Positions 44,103 to 53,856 of a DNA stretch of 64,000 bases are shown piece by piece. Source of the stretch: Luminiphilus syltensis NOR5-1B (GTDB taxonomy: Bacteria; Pseudomonadota; Gammaproteobacteria; Pseudomonadales; Halieaceae); NCBI RefSeq assembly GCF_000158175.1, contig NZ_DS999411.1:2450714-2514713 (forward strand). The letters are read 5' to 3'. Position 1 is the stretch's first letter. The number at the start of each line of letters is the position of its first letter. Both the position numbers and the translations under genes were made by a program. Under the pieces are notes generated by a model. It was not told the DNA's origin. It did not search any database and saw only the letters and a list, made by a program, of their open reading frames with translations.

Positions 44103-45373
44103 CAGCATCGAGTGCCAGTACCATTTCGAGTCTAAGGACCCAGCGCGCTCATCGGTTATGGACGCTGCTTTTCATTGGATTCGTACTCGGTGCGGTGCAT
44201 CAGCAGGTGATGTGGTTGCTGGCACTTGCAGGCGTTTTTCTGTGGCTGAAATATCGACAGGTCTGGCGGGAAAATACCGAGGTCAGATTTTACTGGGGCC
44301 TGCTGTGTCTCTGGTTGTTACCGGCGGCGGTGTCCTGTTTTGACAGTGCGGATCCTGAGCGCTCGGCGCGTACGCTTTTTCGATTGCTCAGCTATGGCTT
44401 CGCGGGCACCGCATTACTCACCACCGTGTTAAATACACCCCAGGTGAACTGGCTGTGGCGAGTTGCCGGCTTAATTCTGCTGGTAGCAGCGGTGGATGGA
44501 ATCGTGCAATTCGTTGTCGGTATCAATCTGACGGGGGATCCGGTGTTGAGCGATTGGCGCTACGGTGACCGTATCACCGGTACGCTGGGGATCGATTACG
44601 GGCCTGTACTTGCCGTGCTGTCCCCCTTTGTTTTCGAAATGGTCCGCCAGTCAGGTAAGCGGACGACAATCGCCTGGCTGCTGATTCCCCTGTTTGCGCT
44701 GGCCGTTTTGTTGAGCGGTTCCCGGGCATCTTTTGCCCTGATGGCGGTGGGGGGCGGGGTTTACCTGATAGCAGGCTTCGTTCACTTCGGTAGGCGTGCA
44801 TTTTTGGCACCGGCGATGCTGGTGGTGTCGGGCGTGTCATTGGGCGTTCTGGTGTTTATCGGGTTTGATCAGGGTGAACACTGGACGGATGCGTTGGCCC
44901 TGTTTTCGTTTTCGGGTGAGCAACTGAACAAAGCGCTCTCATTGCGGCCGTTTATCTGGCAGGAGGCGTGGACTTTGTTATTCCAGCATCCGATCAATGG
45001 CGTTGGGGTTCGGGGTTTTGGTGTCGCCGCCATGGAGGCGCTGTCCGCAGCACATACCTTGCCCAATCAAAAGGAGATGCCGCACCTCATCGTTCTTGAG
45101 GTGGCGGTAGAAACAGGATTTATCGGCCTGGCTTGTTACGGTTATTTCTTGTTCTCCTTTCTCCGATGGTTACTTGCACAGAGTTTTTCAACGTGGGTTC
45201 CCGGAATTGCTGCGTTACTCGCGCTATTCCCACTCGGTTCAAGCCTGTCGGTTTATTCCATGCGCCTCGCGGGTCTTGCCTGGGCGCTTATCGCCTTGAC
45301 CCTGGTGGTTTCCAGAGCGGGTCAGCGCCCCTCGGAAGAGCAAAACGTGGCGGGTGCATTGGCCAATGAATGA
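44099..45373 (+). CDS. O-antigen ligase family (WaaL-like) membrane protein
   Basis: This 424-aa protein has about ten membrane segments, with the large periplasmic loop typical of the Wzy/WaaL (GT-C) superfamily between about 270 and 340, including HPINGVGVRGFG and an Arg in LRPFIWQEAW. It is expected to ligate undecaprenyl-linked O-polysaccharide to lipid A-core, or to polymerise repeat units; the two cannot be separated by sequence alone. GTG at 44099 overlaps the asnB stop, and the GT9 gene overlaps its end. Confidence 0.82.
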   Translation: MTASSASTISSLRTQRAHRLWTLLFIGFVLGAVHQQVMWLLALAGVFLWLKYRQVWRENTEVRFYWGLLCLWLLPAAVSCFDSADPERSARTLFRLLSYGFAGTALLTTVLNTPQVNWLWRVAGLILLVAAVDGIVQFVVGINLTGDPVLSDWRYGDRITGTLGIDYGPVLAVLSPFVFEMVRQSGKRTTIAWLLIPLFALAVLLSGSRASFALMAVGGGVYLIAGFVHFGRRAFLAPAMLVVSGVSLGVLVFIGFDQGEHWTDALALFSFSGEQLNKALSLRPFIWQEAWTLLFQHPINGVGVRGFGVAAMEALSAAHTLPNQKEMPHLIVLEVAVETGFIGLACYGYFLFSFLRWLLAQSFSTWVPGIAALLALFPLGSSLSVYSMRLAGLAWALIALTLVVSRAGQRPSEEQNVAGALANE

Positions 45374-46391
45374 AGATAGTCCTCATGTGCTGATCGTACG
45401 CCTGGGGGCTATTGGCGACGGCGTCTTTGCCTCACCCCTGATAGGGGCCGTTAAGCGGACCTGGCCGGATGCCAAAGTGAGCTGGCTTGCCGAACCGGCG
45501 TTGGCGAGTATGCTTTCGGTGAATCCCGACATCGAGGAAGTGGTGGTGTGGCCCAGGCAACGCTGGCAATCACTGTTGCGATCGTTCCGTCTTTTAGCGC
45601 TATTCAGGGAAGTCCTCGACTTTCGTCGTGAGCTCAAGCGGCGCCGTTTCGATCAGGTCTTCGATGTTCAGGGATTGCTCAAGAGCGCCATTCTGGCCCG
45701 ACTGACAGGAGCGCCACAGCGTACCGGTCTCGATTCCGGAGAACCCACCGGTTGGTTGATGACGCGAGTGCTTCCAAAATCCAGAAATGTCGCGCGTATT
45801 GGCTCTGAGTATTTGGGCTTTGCCGAGGCGGTAGGGCTGGATGTGGGAGACTTCGAGATGCAGGTTGCCACTCGCCCCGGCGATCGCGCGCAGGCTGATC
45901 GGGAGCGATTACGGGGCCGCTATGCCGTACTGTGCCCGTTTACGACCCGGCCGCAGAAACACTGGTTTGTTGAGCAGTGGCGCGACGTTGCCATTGGGCT
46001 TGCTGATCGAGGTTTGCGGGTGTTGCTTCTGGGTGGGCCCGGTGACGTGGAGATGGTGGATGCCTACATTGAGGGTACTGCGGTTGAGAGTCGCGCTGGC
46101 CTGACAACGCTGACCGAGACATCGGCGCTTATCGAGCGTGCTGAAATATTGATAGGCGTGGACACCGGGCTTACCCACATGGGCATCGCCAACGCGACGC
46201 CCACGGTGGCGCTTTTCGGCTCAACCTGCCCCTACACCGATACCACCCGGGAAAATGCAGTGGTGCTGTACCGCAAATTGGAATGCTCGCCCTGTCGGCG
46301 CAACCCGACCTGTGAGGGACGCTTTGACTGCATGCGTGAGATCACGCCCGCTGCAGTTCTTGCCCAGGTCGATCGCCTGTTGGCACCCTGA
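45366..46391 (+). CDS. GT9-family glycosyltransferase (LPS heptosyltransferase)
   Basis: This 341-aa GT-B enzyme of the WaaC/WaaF/WaaQ family begins VLIVRLGAIGDGVFASPL, has FDVQGLLKSA, the donor-binding region VLCPFTTRPQKHW, and the signature IGVDTGLTHMGIANATPTVALFG followed by the Cys pair CSPCRRNPTCEGR. It transfers ADP-heptose to the LPS inner core. ATG at 45366 overlaps the end of the O-antigen ligase gene; the upstream GTG at 45354 is less likely. gmhA, gmhB and hldE in the window supply its donor. Confidence 0.88.
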   Translation: MNEDSPHVLIVRLGAIGDGVFASPLIGAVKRTWPDAKVSWLAEPALASMLSVNPDIEEVVVWPRQRWQSLLRSFRLLALFREVLDFRRELKRRRFDQVFDVQGLLKSAILARLTGAPQRTGLDSGEPTGWLMTRVLPKSRNVARIGSEYLGFAEAVGLDVGDFEMQVATRPGDRAQADRERLRGRYAVLCPFTTRPQKHWFVEQWRDVAIGLADRGLRVLLLGGPGDVEMVDAYIEGTAVESRAGLTTLTETSALIERAEILIGVDTGLTHMGIANATPTVALFGSTCPYTDTTRENAVVLYRKLECSPCRRNPTCEGRFDCMREITPAAVLAQVDRLLAP

Positions 46392-46452
46392 TCCTTAGAG
46401 ACTGCCCACTGTGCTACGATCCTGCCCGTTTTTAGCGAATTGATAAAAAGCG

Positions 46453-47883
46453 ATGCGGGTCTGTCCTGATTTTAAAAATGTATCGGTGCTTGTGGTCGGG
46501 GATGTCATGCTCGATCGTTTCTGGAGCGGCAGCACCGCGCGCGTAAGTCCGGAGGCACCCGTACCCGTTGTGAAGGTGGGGCATACCCAGGATCGCGCGG
46601 GTGGGGCGGGCAACGTGGCGGTCAATGTGGCGGCTCTGGCCGGTAGAGCGACCCTCGCTGGTCTGTGTGGTGAGGATGATGCCGCCAAGGCCCTGCGCCG
46701 CAGCGTTGAGCAGCACGGCGTTCAGTGGTCAGTGACGCCCTGTTCGGTAGATACCATTGTCAAACTCAGAGTTCTGAGCCGCCATCAGCAGTTACTGCGG
46801 ATGGACTTTGAGCAGAATCTCAGTGACCACGCCGATGACGTTTTTCTCGGTTACGTGAAGACGCTGATTCCCCAGGCCGATGTGGTCATTCTCAGTGATT
46901 ATGGCAAGGGGACCCTGACCGGTGTGACTGAATTGATTGCCTCAGCCCGTGCGCTGGGCAAGCGTGTGCTGGTCGACCCCAAGGGCGTCGATCTTGACCG
47001 CTACCGCGGTGCCACCGTGCTAACGCCCAACCGTGCCGAATTCGAGGCGGTAGTGGGGCCGTGTGCGGATGAATCCGAACTCGTGCGGCGCGGGGAGGCA
47101 TTGCGCGAATCGCTGGATCTCGATGCGTTACTGATCACCCGGAGCGAGCAGGGCATGACCCTCATAGAGCGTGGCGAGCCCGTCCAACATTTCTCTGCGC
47201 AGGCCCGAGAGGTCTACGACGTCACCGGTGCCGGCGACACGGTAATTTCGGTTTTGGGTGCCGCGCTTGGCGCTGGCGAGTCACTACTGGGTGCTACCGA
47301 ACTCGCCAACACCGCCGCCGGTATCGTCGTCGGAAAACTCGGTACGGCGACGGTAAACGCCGATGAACTAAATCACGCACTGGCGGCGGATGACCACCAT
47401 TCGCCGGCAACCCCCGGTCGGCTGCTCGATCGGCCGTCGCTGCTGCGACTGGTAGAGCAGGCGCGGTTAAATGGTGAACGGGTCGTGATGACCAACGGCT
47501 GTTTTGATCTGCTTCATGCCGGCCATGTCGCTTATCTGGAGGCGGCGCGGGCGCTCGGCGATCGCCTTATTGTTGCGCTTAACGATGACGCATCGGTGGC
47601 CCGCCTGAAAGGCCCTGAGCGACCGATTAACCCACTGGATTCACGCGCTCGCGTTCTCTCCGGATTGCGCAGCGTCGACTGGGTGGTGCCTTTCGAAGAG
47701 GATACCCCGGCCAATCTGATCGCCGATGTGCTGCCCGATGTACTGGTAAAAGGTGGCGATTACGAGGTCGAGGCGATCGCGGGGCATCGAGCCGTATTGG
47801 ATGCGGGGGGGCGTGTCGAGATACTCGACTTTGTTGACGGGCACTCCACGTCGTCGATGATTAGCACCATCAAGTCCCGTTGA
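46453..47883 (+). CDS. hldE: Bifunctional heptose-7-phosphate kinase / heptose-1-phosphate adenylyltransferase
   Basis: This 476-aa enzyme has an N-terminal PfkB-type kinase (residues 1 to about 320; RAGGAGNVAVN, and the catalytic GAGD at about 259-262) and a C-terminal cytidylyltransferase-fold domain (about 345-476) with the nucleotide-binding HxGH at 355-358 in CFDLLHAGH. Together with gmhA and gmhB it produces ADP-heptose for the LPS inner core. It follows the heptosyltransferase by about 60 bp. Its end overlaps the convergent patatin gene by 14 bases. Confidence 0.94.
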   Translation: MRVCPDFKNVSVLVVGDVMLDRFWSGSTARVSPEAPVPVVKVGHTQDRAGGAGNVAVNVAALAGRATLAGLCGEDDAAKALRRSVEQHGVQWSVTPCSVDTIVKLRVLSRHQQLLRMDFEQNLSDHADDVFLGYVKTLIPQADVVILSDYGKGTLTGVTELIASARALGKRVLVDPKGVDLDRYRGATVLTPNRAEFEAVVGPCADESELVRRGEALRESLDLDALLITRSEQGMTLIERGEPVQHFSAQAREVYDVTGAGDTVISVLGAALGAGESLLGATELANTAAGIVVGKLGTATVNADELNHALAADDHHSPATPGRLLDRPSLLRLVEQARLNGERVVMTNGCFDLLHAGHVAYLEAARALGDRLIVALNDDASVARLKGPERPINPLDSRARVLSGLRSVDWVVPFEEDTPANLIADVLPDVLVKGGDYEVEAIAGHRAVLDAGGRVEILDFVDGHSTSSMISTIKSR

Positions 47884-49144
47884 TCCGCCGGGTCTTTTTG
47901 CCGAGCAGGTGATACCAGGCCTTGGTCACCGGGTTGAGTGGTTTTTTCACCACCGGGCCATGTTCCCGCCACAGTGCTGATTTGCGAGTGACAGCGCCTT
48001 CCGGCGTGAGACCAAAGAACTGGCGCACCGGGTCCGCCAGCGCCATGGCATCGTTATATCCCAGCTCGATCAGGCGTTTGCAGTAACCCCGTTCAAACAG
48101 AATGTAACTCAGGGCGCCACCGGATCCGGTCTCCTTGATCGATCGTGTTGATTTCAGAAAGAGCCGCATCGAGCGGGGCAACTCATGGATGTGTTCCCGG
48201 GCGATGGAGGCGAGGGATTGCGAGGGCGATATGGTCAGCGCATCGATGACCCGCAGGTTGCCCAGACCAATATTTTCACGCTGCCGCTGACTGGTCTGCG
48301 ACACCAGTCCATTGATGCGATCGAGGGTTTCGAGATCGGCATCGATCGCGTCAAGAAATACGGCATTGAGCATCTGACCCATCACCTGAGGAATCGTCGG
48401 AGGAACAATAATGCTGTCGTCGGGCTGCTGCAGTCGCCGGTTTTCGCTGTTTCCGATGATGAGCAGTTTATCGGCACCGAGGTGGATTGCCGGGCTGAGC
48501 GGTCGAGTCTGCCGCAGTGCGCCGTCCCCGTAAAAATTGTCCCCGACCTGCGTCGCGGGAAACAGTGTGGGTAACGCTGAAGAGGCCAATAGATGTGCGA
48601 CCTCCAACACCTCGGGTTTGCTCAGGCGATGCGTGCGGCTCCAGGGTTGGATATCGGGCTGACCCTGATAAAACGTGGTGGATCGACCGGAGGAGTAATT
48701 CATCGCGGTAACCGCGATCGCGTGAAGGTCCCCGGATCCGATGGCCCGCTCAATATGCGTGAATTGAATAATGTCTTCCAGCAGTTCCCGCAAGGGTTCG
48801 TTGTCCAGCAGCGCCAGTGATCGTTCTCGCGCATACCGCGAGCTCAGCGTGGCCAGAAGAATATCGAGGGCATTGCGCGTCACGCCCCAGAAGTGCGTTC
48901 GATAAATCGACTCGCTCTGCAGGGATCCCCACATGGTGGTCAGTGCGCGGGTGCGGCTGAGGAAACTCCCGGGCCGACCCGCCAGGCCAAGGGCATTGAT
49001 GGCGCCGGCGGACGTGCCGGTGATGATGGGAAAGGGCTGGCGCGCACCGACGGGAAGCAGCTCGGCAATGGCCTGTAGAACACCCACCTGATAAGCGGCC
49101 CGAGCGCCACCACCAGACAGTACCAAGCCGGTTTTACCGGTCAT
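47870..49144 (-). CDS. Patatin-like phospholipase
   Basis: This 424-aa protein has a Ser-Asp dyad lipase fold. The oxyanion loop is SGGGARAAYQVGVLQ at the N-terminus, the nucleophile Ser lies in GTSAG (about residue 45) and the Asp in NFYGDGALRQ. The long C-terminal extension (residues 290-424) is typical of the bacterial YjjU/RssA-related group. It is predicted to hydrolyse phospholipids or lysophospholipids. Transcribed alone, convergent with hldE. Confidence 0.88.
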   Translation of the reverse strand: MTGKTGLVLSGGGARAAYQVGVLQAIAELLPVGARQPFPIITGTSAGAINALGLAGRPGSFLSRTRALTTMWGSLQSESIYRTHFWGVTRNALDILLATLSSRYARERSLALLDNEPLRELLEDIIQFTHIERAIGSGDLHAIAVTAMNYSSGRSTTFYQGQPDIQPWSRTHRLSKPEVLEVAHLLASSALPTLFPATQVGDNFYGDGALRQTRPLSPAIHLGADKLLIIGNSENRRLQQPDDSIIVPPTIPQVMGQMLNAVFLDAIDADLETLDRINGLVSQTSQRQRENIGLGNLRVIDALTISPSQSLASIAREHIHELPRSMRLFLKSTRSIKETGSGGALSYILFERGYCKRLIELGYNDAMALADPVRQFFGLTPEGAVTRKSALWREHGPVVKKPLNPVTKAWYHLLGKKTRRINGT

Positions 49145-49235
49145 ATCACAATCTTCCCTTTCTCGGCTGAATCCGCCTATTCGACCACAGTCGCCATCAC
49201 TTTGTAATGTCTGTCAGCGCTCGCCGGTCAGGGGA

Positions 49236-50669
49236 TTAACTGTTTTTAACTTCCTCATAGGCCGCAAGCGCCGACTGGCGAGCGGACTTGTGGTCGACGA
49301 TAGGCTCAGGATAGGTATCACCGAGCACAATACCTGACTGCTCGAGAATCGACGCCGGGGCTTCCCACGGTTTGTGAATGTACTTATCCGGTAAATTGGC
49401 AATTTCCGGTACGTAGCGGCGCACGTACTCCCCGGCTTTGTCGAATTTTTCCCCCTGGGCGATCGGGTTGAATATGCGGAAGTAGGGTGAGGCATCGGCG
49501 CCCGAACCCGCTACCCACTGCCAGCTGCAGGCATTGGAGGCAATGTCCGCATCGACCAGGCAATCCCAGAACCACAGTTCCCCGGCGCGCCAGTGGGTGA
49601 GTAGGTGCTTGGTCAGGAATGAACCGGTAATCATGCGCACCCGGTTGTGCATAAACCCGGTTTGCCAGAGTTCGCGCATACCGGCGTCAACAATGGGGTA
49701 GCCCGTCAGTCCTTTTTGCCACGCCTTCAGCGCTTTTTGGGTTCCCGCCCACGGGAAATGATCGAACTGTGCTTTGAAGGGCTTGTTGGGCATTTCGGGA
49801 AACTGGTCGAGTAGGGTGTAGCAGAATTCACGCCAACCTATTTCGCTGAGAAACTTATCGATCGATTCGGCTGCCTCGGGCAGTCGCTGCTTGGCGTACT
49901 GGGCCGCATGCCAGATTTGTCGCGGTGAAATCTCGCCGAATTTGAGATGCGGTGACAGTCGGGACGTATAGGCTTCTGCGGGGATATCGCGTCCATCCCC
50001 GTAGTGTTTAACCGTGCCTGCGAGGAAATCGTCCAGCCGCCGCGTGGCACCTTCTTCACCGGGAGACCAGAGTGATTCCCAGCCATCGGCCCAATTGGGG
50101 TTTGATGGCCGCAGATTCCAATCCTCGACCGATTCGGAACGGACGCCGACATGCCACTCGACATCGGGGATCGATCGAGGCTCCCGCGGCGCTTCTGATT
50201 GCAGGCAGGCGCGCCAGAATGGCGTAAACACCTTGTAGGGTGTGCCACCGCCCGTGAGTACGCTGCCGGGTTCGAATAAGAGCGTGCCGGCGTAGCGCTT
50301 GTAGTCGATGCCTTCGTCGGTAAGCGTCTCATGAAGTGTTGTTTCCAGTGACGTTGCCCAGGGCTGATACTGTCGACTCGAGTAAACAGCACTGGCGCCG
50401 CTTTCCTCGATGAGTGCAGTGAGCACGTCTTCGGGCGCACCCCGGCGCAGGATGAGCTCGCCGCCGCGCGCTTCTATCGAAGCCTGCAGGGATTTTAAGC
50501 TGTAGTGCAGCCACCACTGACTGGCACCGCCCAGGGACCACTCGTTGCCCAGGGAAGGGTCATGGATAAATACCGGTAGTACGGCACCGCGTTCGGCCGC
50601 CGCACACAAACCGGGAAGGTCGGTCAGTCTGAGATCTTGCCGAAACCAGAAAATAGTCGTCTCAGCCAT
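49236..50669 (-). CDS. phrB: Deoxyribodipyrimidine photolyase (class I CPD)
   Basis: This 477-aa FAD enzyme repairs UV pyrimidine dimers with blue light. The alpha/beta antenna domain opens TTIFWFRQDLRLTDLPGL; the FAD-binding helical domain shows FGEISPRQIWHA, WREFCYTLL, the Trp-rich region TGYPIVDAGMRELWQTGFMHNRVRM and WQWVAGSGADASPYFRIFNP. ATG at 50669 with AGAGGAA upstream is chosen. Its first bases overlap the end of the sirtuin gene, so the two are co-transcribed. Confidence 0.93.
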   Translation of the reverse strand: MAETTIFWFRQDLRLTDLPGLCAAAERGAVLPVFIHDPSLGNEWSLGGASQWWLHYSLKSLQASIEARGGELILRRGAPEDVLTALIEESGASAVYSSRQYQPWATSLETTLHETLTDEGIDYKRYAGTLLFEPGSVLTGGGTPYKVFTPFWRACLQSEAPREPRSIPDVEWHVGVRSESVEDWNLRPSNPNWADGWESLWSPGEEGATRRLDDFLAGTVKHYGDGRDIPAEAYTSRLSPHLKFGEISPRQIWHAAQYAKQRLPEAAESIDKFLSEIGWREFCYTLLDQFPEMPNKPFKAQFDHFPWAGTQKALKAWQKGLTGYPIVDAGMRELWQTGFMHNRVRMITGSFLTKHLLTHWRAGELWFWDCLVDADIASNACSWQWVAGSGADASPYFRIFNPIAQGEKFDKAGEYVRRYVPEIANLPDKYIHKPWEAPASILEQSGIVLGDTYPEPIVDHKSARQSALAAYEEVKNS

Positions 50670-51519
50670 GAAGGTTCCTCTTGTCGGCATGCTGCATCAT
50701 TAACGTATCTACAGCGTTTATGAACGTCTGCATCGCGTTTGTTGGTATCTTCAGGGTCGCCAATGCGTCGGCGCGGGTAACGCCGTTGTTGAGTATCACA
50801 ATAGGCTTTTCCAATTGGTGGGCCCGCTTGCAAAAACGGTAGCCCGAGTACACCTGAAGCGAACTGCCGAGCACCAATACGGCATCACTGGTCGCTATGG
50901 CCTGTTCGCACTGTTGCACCCGGCTACGTGGCACTGAGCCCCCGAAAAAAACCACATCGGGCATGAGCACTCCCTCGCAGTGTGGGCACGGCGTGATTTT
51001 TATCTGTTCCACGACGCTGCCGGGGAGTTCGGAGTCACCATCGGGTCTCAGCGTCCCCGGGCGCCAGTCGTGGGTGGGGTTGATTCGCTCGAGTCGTTGC
51101 TGAACCCGCTCACGGGATTCATCGGCGCCGCAATGCAGGCAGATGACCCGGTCGAGCCGGCCATGGAGGTCGACAACCTTGTTGGTGCCCGCACGTTGGT
51201 GCAGTCGATCCACGTTCTGGGTAATCAGAAGCTCAAGGTGACCCAGTTGTTCAAAACGAGTCAGTGCGAGATGGACGGGGTTGGGTGCTGCGTCGCGGAC
51301 GCCGGGCCATCCGCGGACCGAGCGGCTCCAGTAACGCCTGCGCGCCCCGGGATCACGGAGAAATTCCTGATGCTGAATCGGATTGCTACCCAGCCACTTA
51401 CCGCGGGCATCACGGTAGGTGGGAATACCGGAGTCGGCGGAGACGCCGGCACCGGTAATTATCGTCCAGCGGCGATGTGACTCAAGTAAGTCGTTAAAAT
51501 GGGCAACCAAATCAGGCAT
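50662..51519 (-). CDS. Sir2-family NAD-dependent protein deacylase
   Basis: This 285-aa sirtuin has GAGVSADSGIPTYRD at the N-terminus, ITQNVDRLHQRAG, the catalytic His in VDLHGRL, a zinc site made of CLHC and CPHC, and VLGSSLQVYSGYR near the end. It removes acyl groups from protein lysines using NAD. It is the first gene of an operon with phrB (eight-base overlap). Pairing of a sirtuin with a photolyase fits a stress/light-response group. Confidence 0.9.
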   Translation of the reverse strand: MPDLVAHFNDLLESHRRWTIITGAGVSADSGIPTYRDARGKWLGSNPIQHQEFLRDPGARRRYWSRSVRGWPGVRDAAPNPVHLALTRFEQLGHLELLITQNVDRLHQRAGTNKVVDLHGRLDRVICLHCGADESRERVQQRLERINPTHDWRPGTLRPDGDSELPGSVVEQIKITPCPHCEGVLMPDVVFFGGSVPRSRVQQCEQAIATSDAVLVLGSSLQVYSGYRFCKRAHQLEKPIVILNNGVTRADALATLKIPTNAMQTFINAVDTLMMQHADKRNLHG

Positions 51520-51587
51520 GGTGCGTATATGTCTCCCAGAGGTCGATACTTTCAGATGTCATCAACATTTAACGGTGTGAAACAGTA

Positions 51588-52472
51588 ATGCATTTATTGG
51601 TAACCGGTGGTACGGGCTTTATTGGTTCAGCGTTGGTACCAGCGTTGTGCGCCTCAAACCACACCGTAACCGTATTGTCCCGCGCCAGCCGCGCGGATAC
51701 GCCGGATGTCCGTTACGTCAAAAGCCTCGATGCGATCGATAATCACGTTGATGCCGTCATCAATCTCGCCGGCGCTTCCCTCGCCGATCATCGATGGACT
51801 GCGCGCTACAAGCAGGAAATCATCGCCAGCCGAGTGGACCTTACACGCGACCTGACCGCCTGGATGGAGCGGCAGGATCAACCGCCCGCGGTCCTCATCA
51901 ATGGTAGTGCAATCGGGTACTACGGCGCGTCCCAGAGCGCGATTTTTGATGAAACCAGCCCTCGCGGTGAGGGGTTCTCCGCCTCCCTGTGTGACGATTG
52001 GGAGTCTGCGGCAAGGCGGGCATCGAGTTTCGGCACCCGGGTTGTACTGCTCCGACTGGGCGTTGTTTTCGATCAGGGTGGCGGCGCTTTGCAGCCCATG
52101 TTGCGATCGTTTCGCTTTGGCGTGGGAAGCTGGCTGGGCAGCGGTCAACAGTGGCTCAGCTGGGTTCACCGTCGGGATGTGGTCAATGCCATCGAGCTGC
52201 TGCTCAACGACCCTGCGGCGCGCGGTCCTTTCAATGTAACGGCACCGAAGGCCGTAACCCATCAGCAATTCGCCCAGACTGTTGGGCGTTTCAAGCCCAC
52301 GCTGTTTAACATGGGCATCCCCGGTGCGGTGATGCGCCTGGTGTTAGGGCAAATGGCCGATGAGCTACTGCTTACCGGCCAGAAGGTGGTTCCCACCGCG
52401 CTCGAACAGCGCGGCTTTGCCTTTGAGTTTCCGACCCTGGACGCTGCTCTCGCCGATATCCTGGACCGCTAG
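51588..52472 (+). CDS. TIGR01777-family NAD(P)-dependent epimerase (YfcH-like)
   Basis: This 294-aa atypical SDR protein starts LLVTGGTGFIGSALVPAL and shows INLAGASLADHRWT, VLINGSAIGYYG, FCDDWE-like SLCDDWESAA and the C-terminal DUF1731-type end EQRGFAFEFPTLDAALADIL. The activity is unknown in most members. It commonly sits next to photolyase and MerR-type light-responsive genes, as here. It is divergent from the sirtuin-photolyase operon, sharing the promoter region 51520-51587. Confidence 0.9.
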   Translation: MHLLVTGGTGFIGSALVPALCASNHTVTVLSRASRADTPDVRYVKSLDAIDNHVDAVINLAGASLADHRWTARYKQEIIASRVDLTRDLTAWMERQDQPPAVLINGSAIGYYGASQSAIFDETSPRGEGFSASLCDDWESAARRASSFGTRVVLLRLGVVFDQGGGALQPMLRSFRFGVGSWLGSGQQWLSWVHRRDVVNAIELLLNDPAARGPFNVTAPKAVTHQQFAQTVGRFKPTLFNMGIPGAVMRLVLGQMADELLLTGQKVVPTALEQRGFAFEFPTLDAALADILDR

Positions 52473-52493
52473 ACAACAGCCCGGGACACCGTT

Positions 52494-53783
52494 TTAGTTT
52501 TCCGCGGAAATAAAATCGCTGTAGGCCTCATTGATCTCGCTCTGTCCCCGCAGTTTCTTCAACCCCGATCGTTCGAGCTGGCGCACCCACTCCCGGCTGA
52601 CGCCAAGCTTGTCGGCAATTTCAGCGCGGGAAAGGGGCGGGCCGCTGTGAAGGCCCCAGCGCGCGGTGACCACATCCCGTTCAGCGGGTTCGAGAGTGTC
52701 GATGGCATTGGTCAGAAAACGGTTCAAAGAGTCCTGCTCGGCGGTGTCTTCCGTATCGCCGAAGGTATCTCCGGTCATACTGTCAACCATAGTACCTTCA
52801 TCGTCATCGAAACGCGGGGCGTCCAGCGATACCCCTAGATTCCGCAGCTGCAGCAGCTCGCGGGTCTTGTCGAGGTCCATGCCCAGATTCTTGGCCAGCG
52901 TTTCCTCGTCGGGCTCGATACCCGTGCGGGCGGTCTCCAGCGCTTTTTCCCGGTAGAGGCGGCCCATTTGTTCCTGAACATGGGTGGGGAACCGGATGAG
53001 TGAGCCCACATCGCCGACGTAGCGCCGGACCGACTGGGTAATCCAGTTAAAGCAGTAGGTGCTGAAGCGGTAGCCTTTTTCAAATTCGAACTTCTCAGCC
53101 GCGCGAATCAACCCGAGGGTGCCTTCCTGCACCAGATCGAGGTAATTGACCCCGCGGCCCTTGTAGCGCGCCGCGATGGAGTAGACCAATCGCAGGTTGT
53201 GCATGACCAAGGCGTCGCGCGCCTTGGTGTAGTCATTTAAGGCTGAACGCAGCGCCTTCAGGCTGTCTCGCTCCAATACAATGCCGCTGATTGGTGACTG
53301 CCACTGTCGCTCCCAGGTGCCGATAGCGTCGGCGACGCTGTCCGAGTATTGCCCTCCCGAGCGACGCAGCATGGCGACGGCCATACCCACAGTCAGGCTG
53401 GCGGGCAGGTTCAGGGCGTCCACCAGCTTTCTTTTACCGGCAACACTGCGTAAACGTTGGAATTTCTTGGACAGCGCGATTGCGGCCTCACTGCCATCGG
53501 CGCCCGCAAAATAAGTGGCGAGCTCCCGGCGCAGCACAAAATGCTGCTCACGGTTGCGAAAGCGGCTGATCTCCGGGGGATTTTCAAGACACTGGCCGGC
53601 GAAGGTGATCAGGTACTCAGCGAGCTCAGGCGTGCCCGCGAACAGGCCGTGCAGCGCTTGCACTGCACCCCACTTCCTACCGTCGATTTCCCGCTCCTGC
53701 TGCGCCGTCAATAATGGGTACCGGCGCGCTTCAGCGAACATCAGCTCGAGGTCTTTGTCGTCATTGTCACTGGCGTATTGCAT
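52494..53783 (-). CDS. Sigma-70 family RNA polymerase sigma factor (RpoD-like paralogue)
   Basis: This 429-aa group 1/2-type sigma factor has region 1.2 near the N-terminus, region 2 with RDALVMHNLRLVYSIAARY, DLVQEGTLGLIRAAEKFE and FSTYCFNWITQSVRR, region 3, and the helix-turn-helix of region 4.2 with SRAEIADKLGVSREWVRQLE. A non-conserved segment of about 100 residues sits between regions 1.2 and 2, shorter than in housekeeping RpoD. An alternative factor for stress or light response is likely, since it lies beside photolyase and a divergent MerR gene. Confidence 0.88.
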   Translation of the reverse strand: MQYASDNDDKDLELMFAEARRYPLLTAQQEREIDGRKWGAVQALHGLFAGTPELAEYLITFAGQCLENPPEISRFRNREQHFVLRRELATYFAGADGSEAAIALSKKFQRLRSVAGKRKLVDALNLPASLTVGMAVAMLRRSGGQYSDSVADAIGTWERQWQSPISGIVLERDSLKALRSALNDYTKARDALVMHNLRLVYSIAARYKGRGVNYLDLVQEGTLGLIRAAEKFEFEKGYRFSTYCFNWITQSVRRYVGDVGSLIRFPTHVQEQMGRLYREKALETARTGIEPDEETLAKNLGMDLDKTRELLQLRNLGVSLDAPRFDDDEGTMVDSMTGDTFGDTEDTAEQDSLNRFLTNAIDTLEPAERDVVTARWGLHSGPPLSRAEIADKLGVSREWVRQLERSGLKKLRGQSEINEAYSDFISAEN

Positions 53784-53856
53784 GCCACGGTCCTAGTTGA
53801 TGGGTTGTGCAGGGTATACGGTATTTGAGCGCTCAGAGGATTTATAGTTGAACAGC

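Noticed and set aside
51654-52268. Minus-strand frame (204 codons) inside the TIGR01777 gene
   Set aside because: Shadow of a gene with intact Rossmann motifs on the plus strand.
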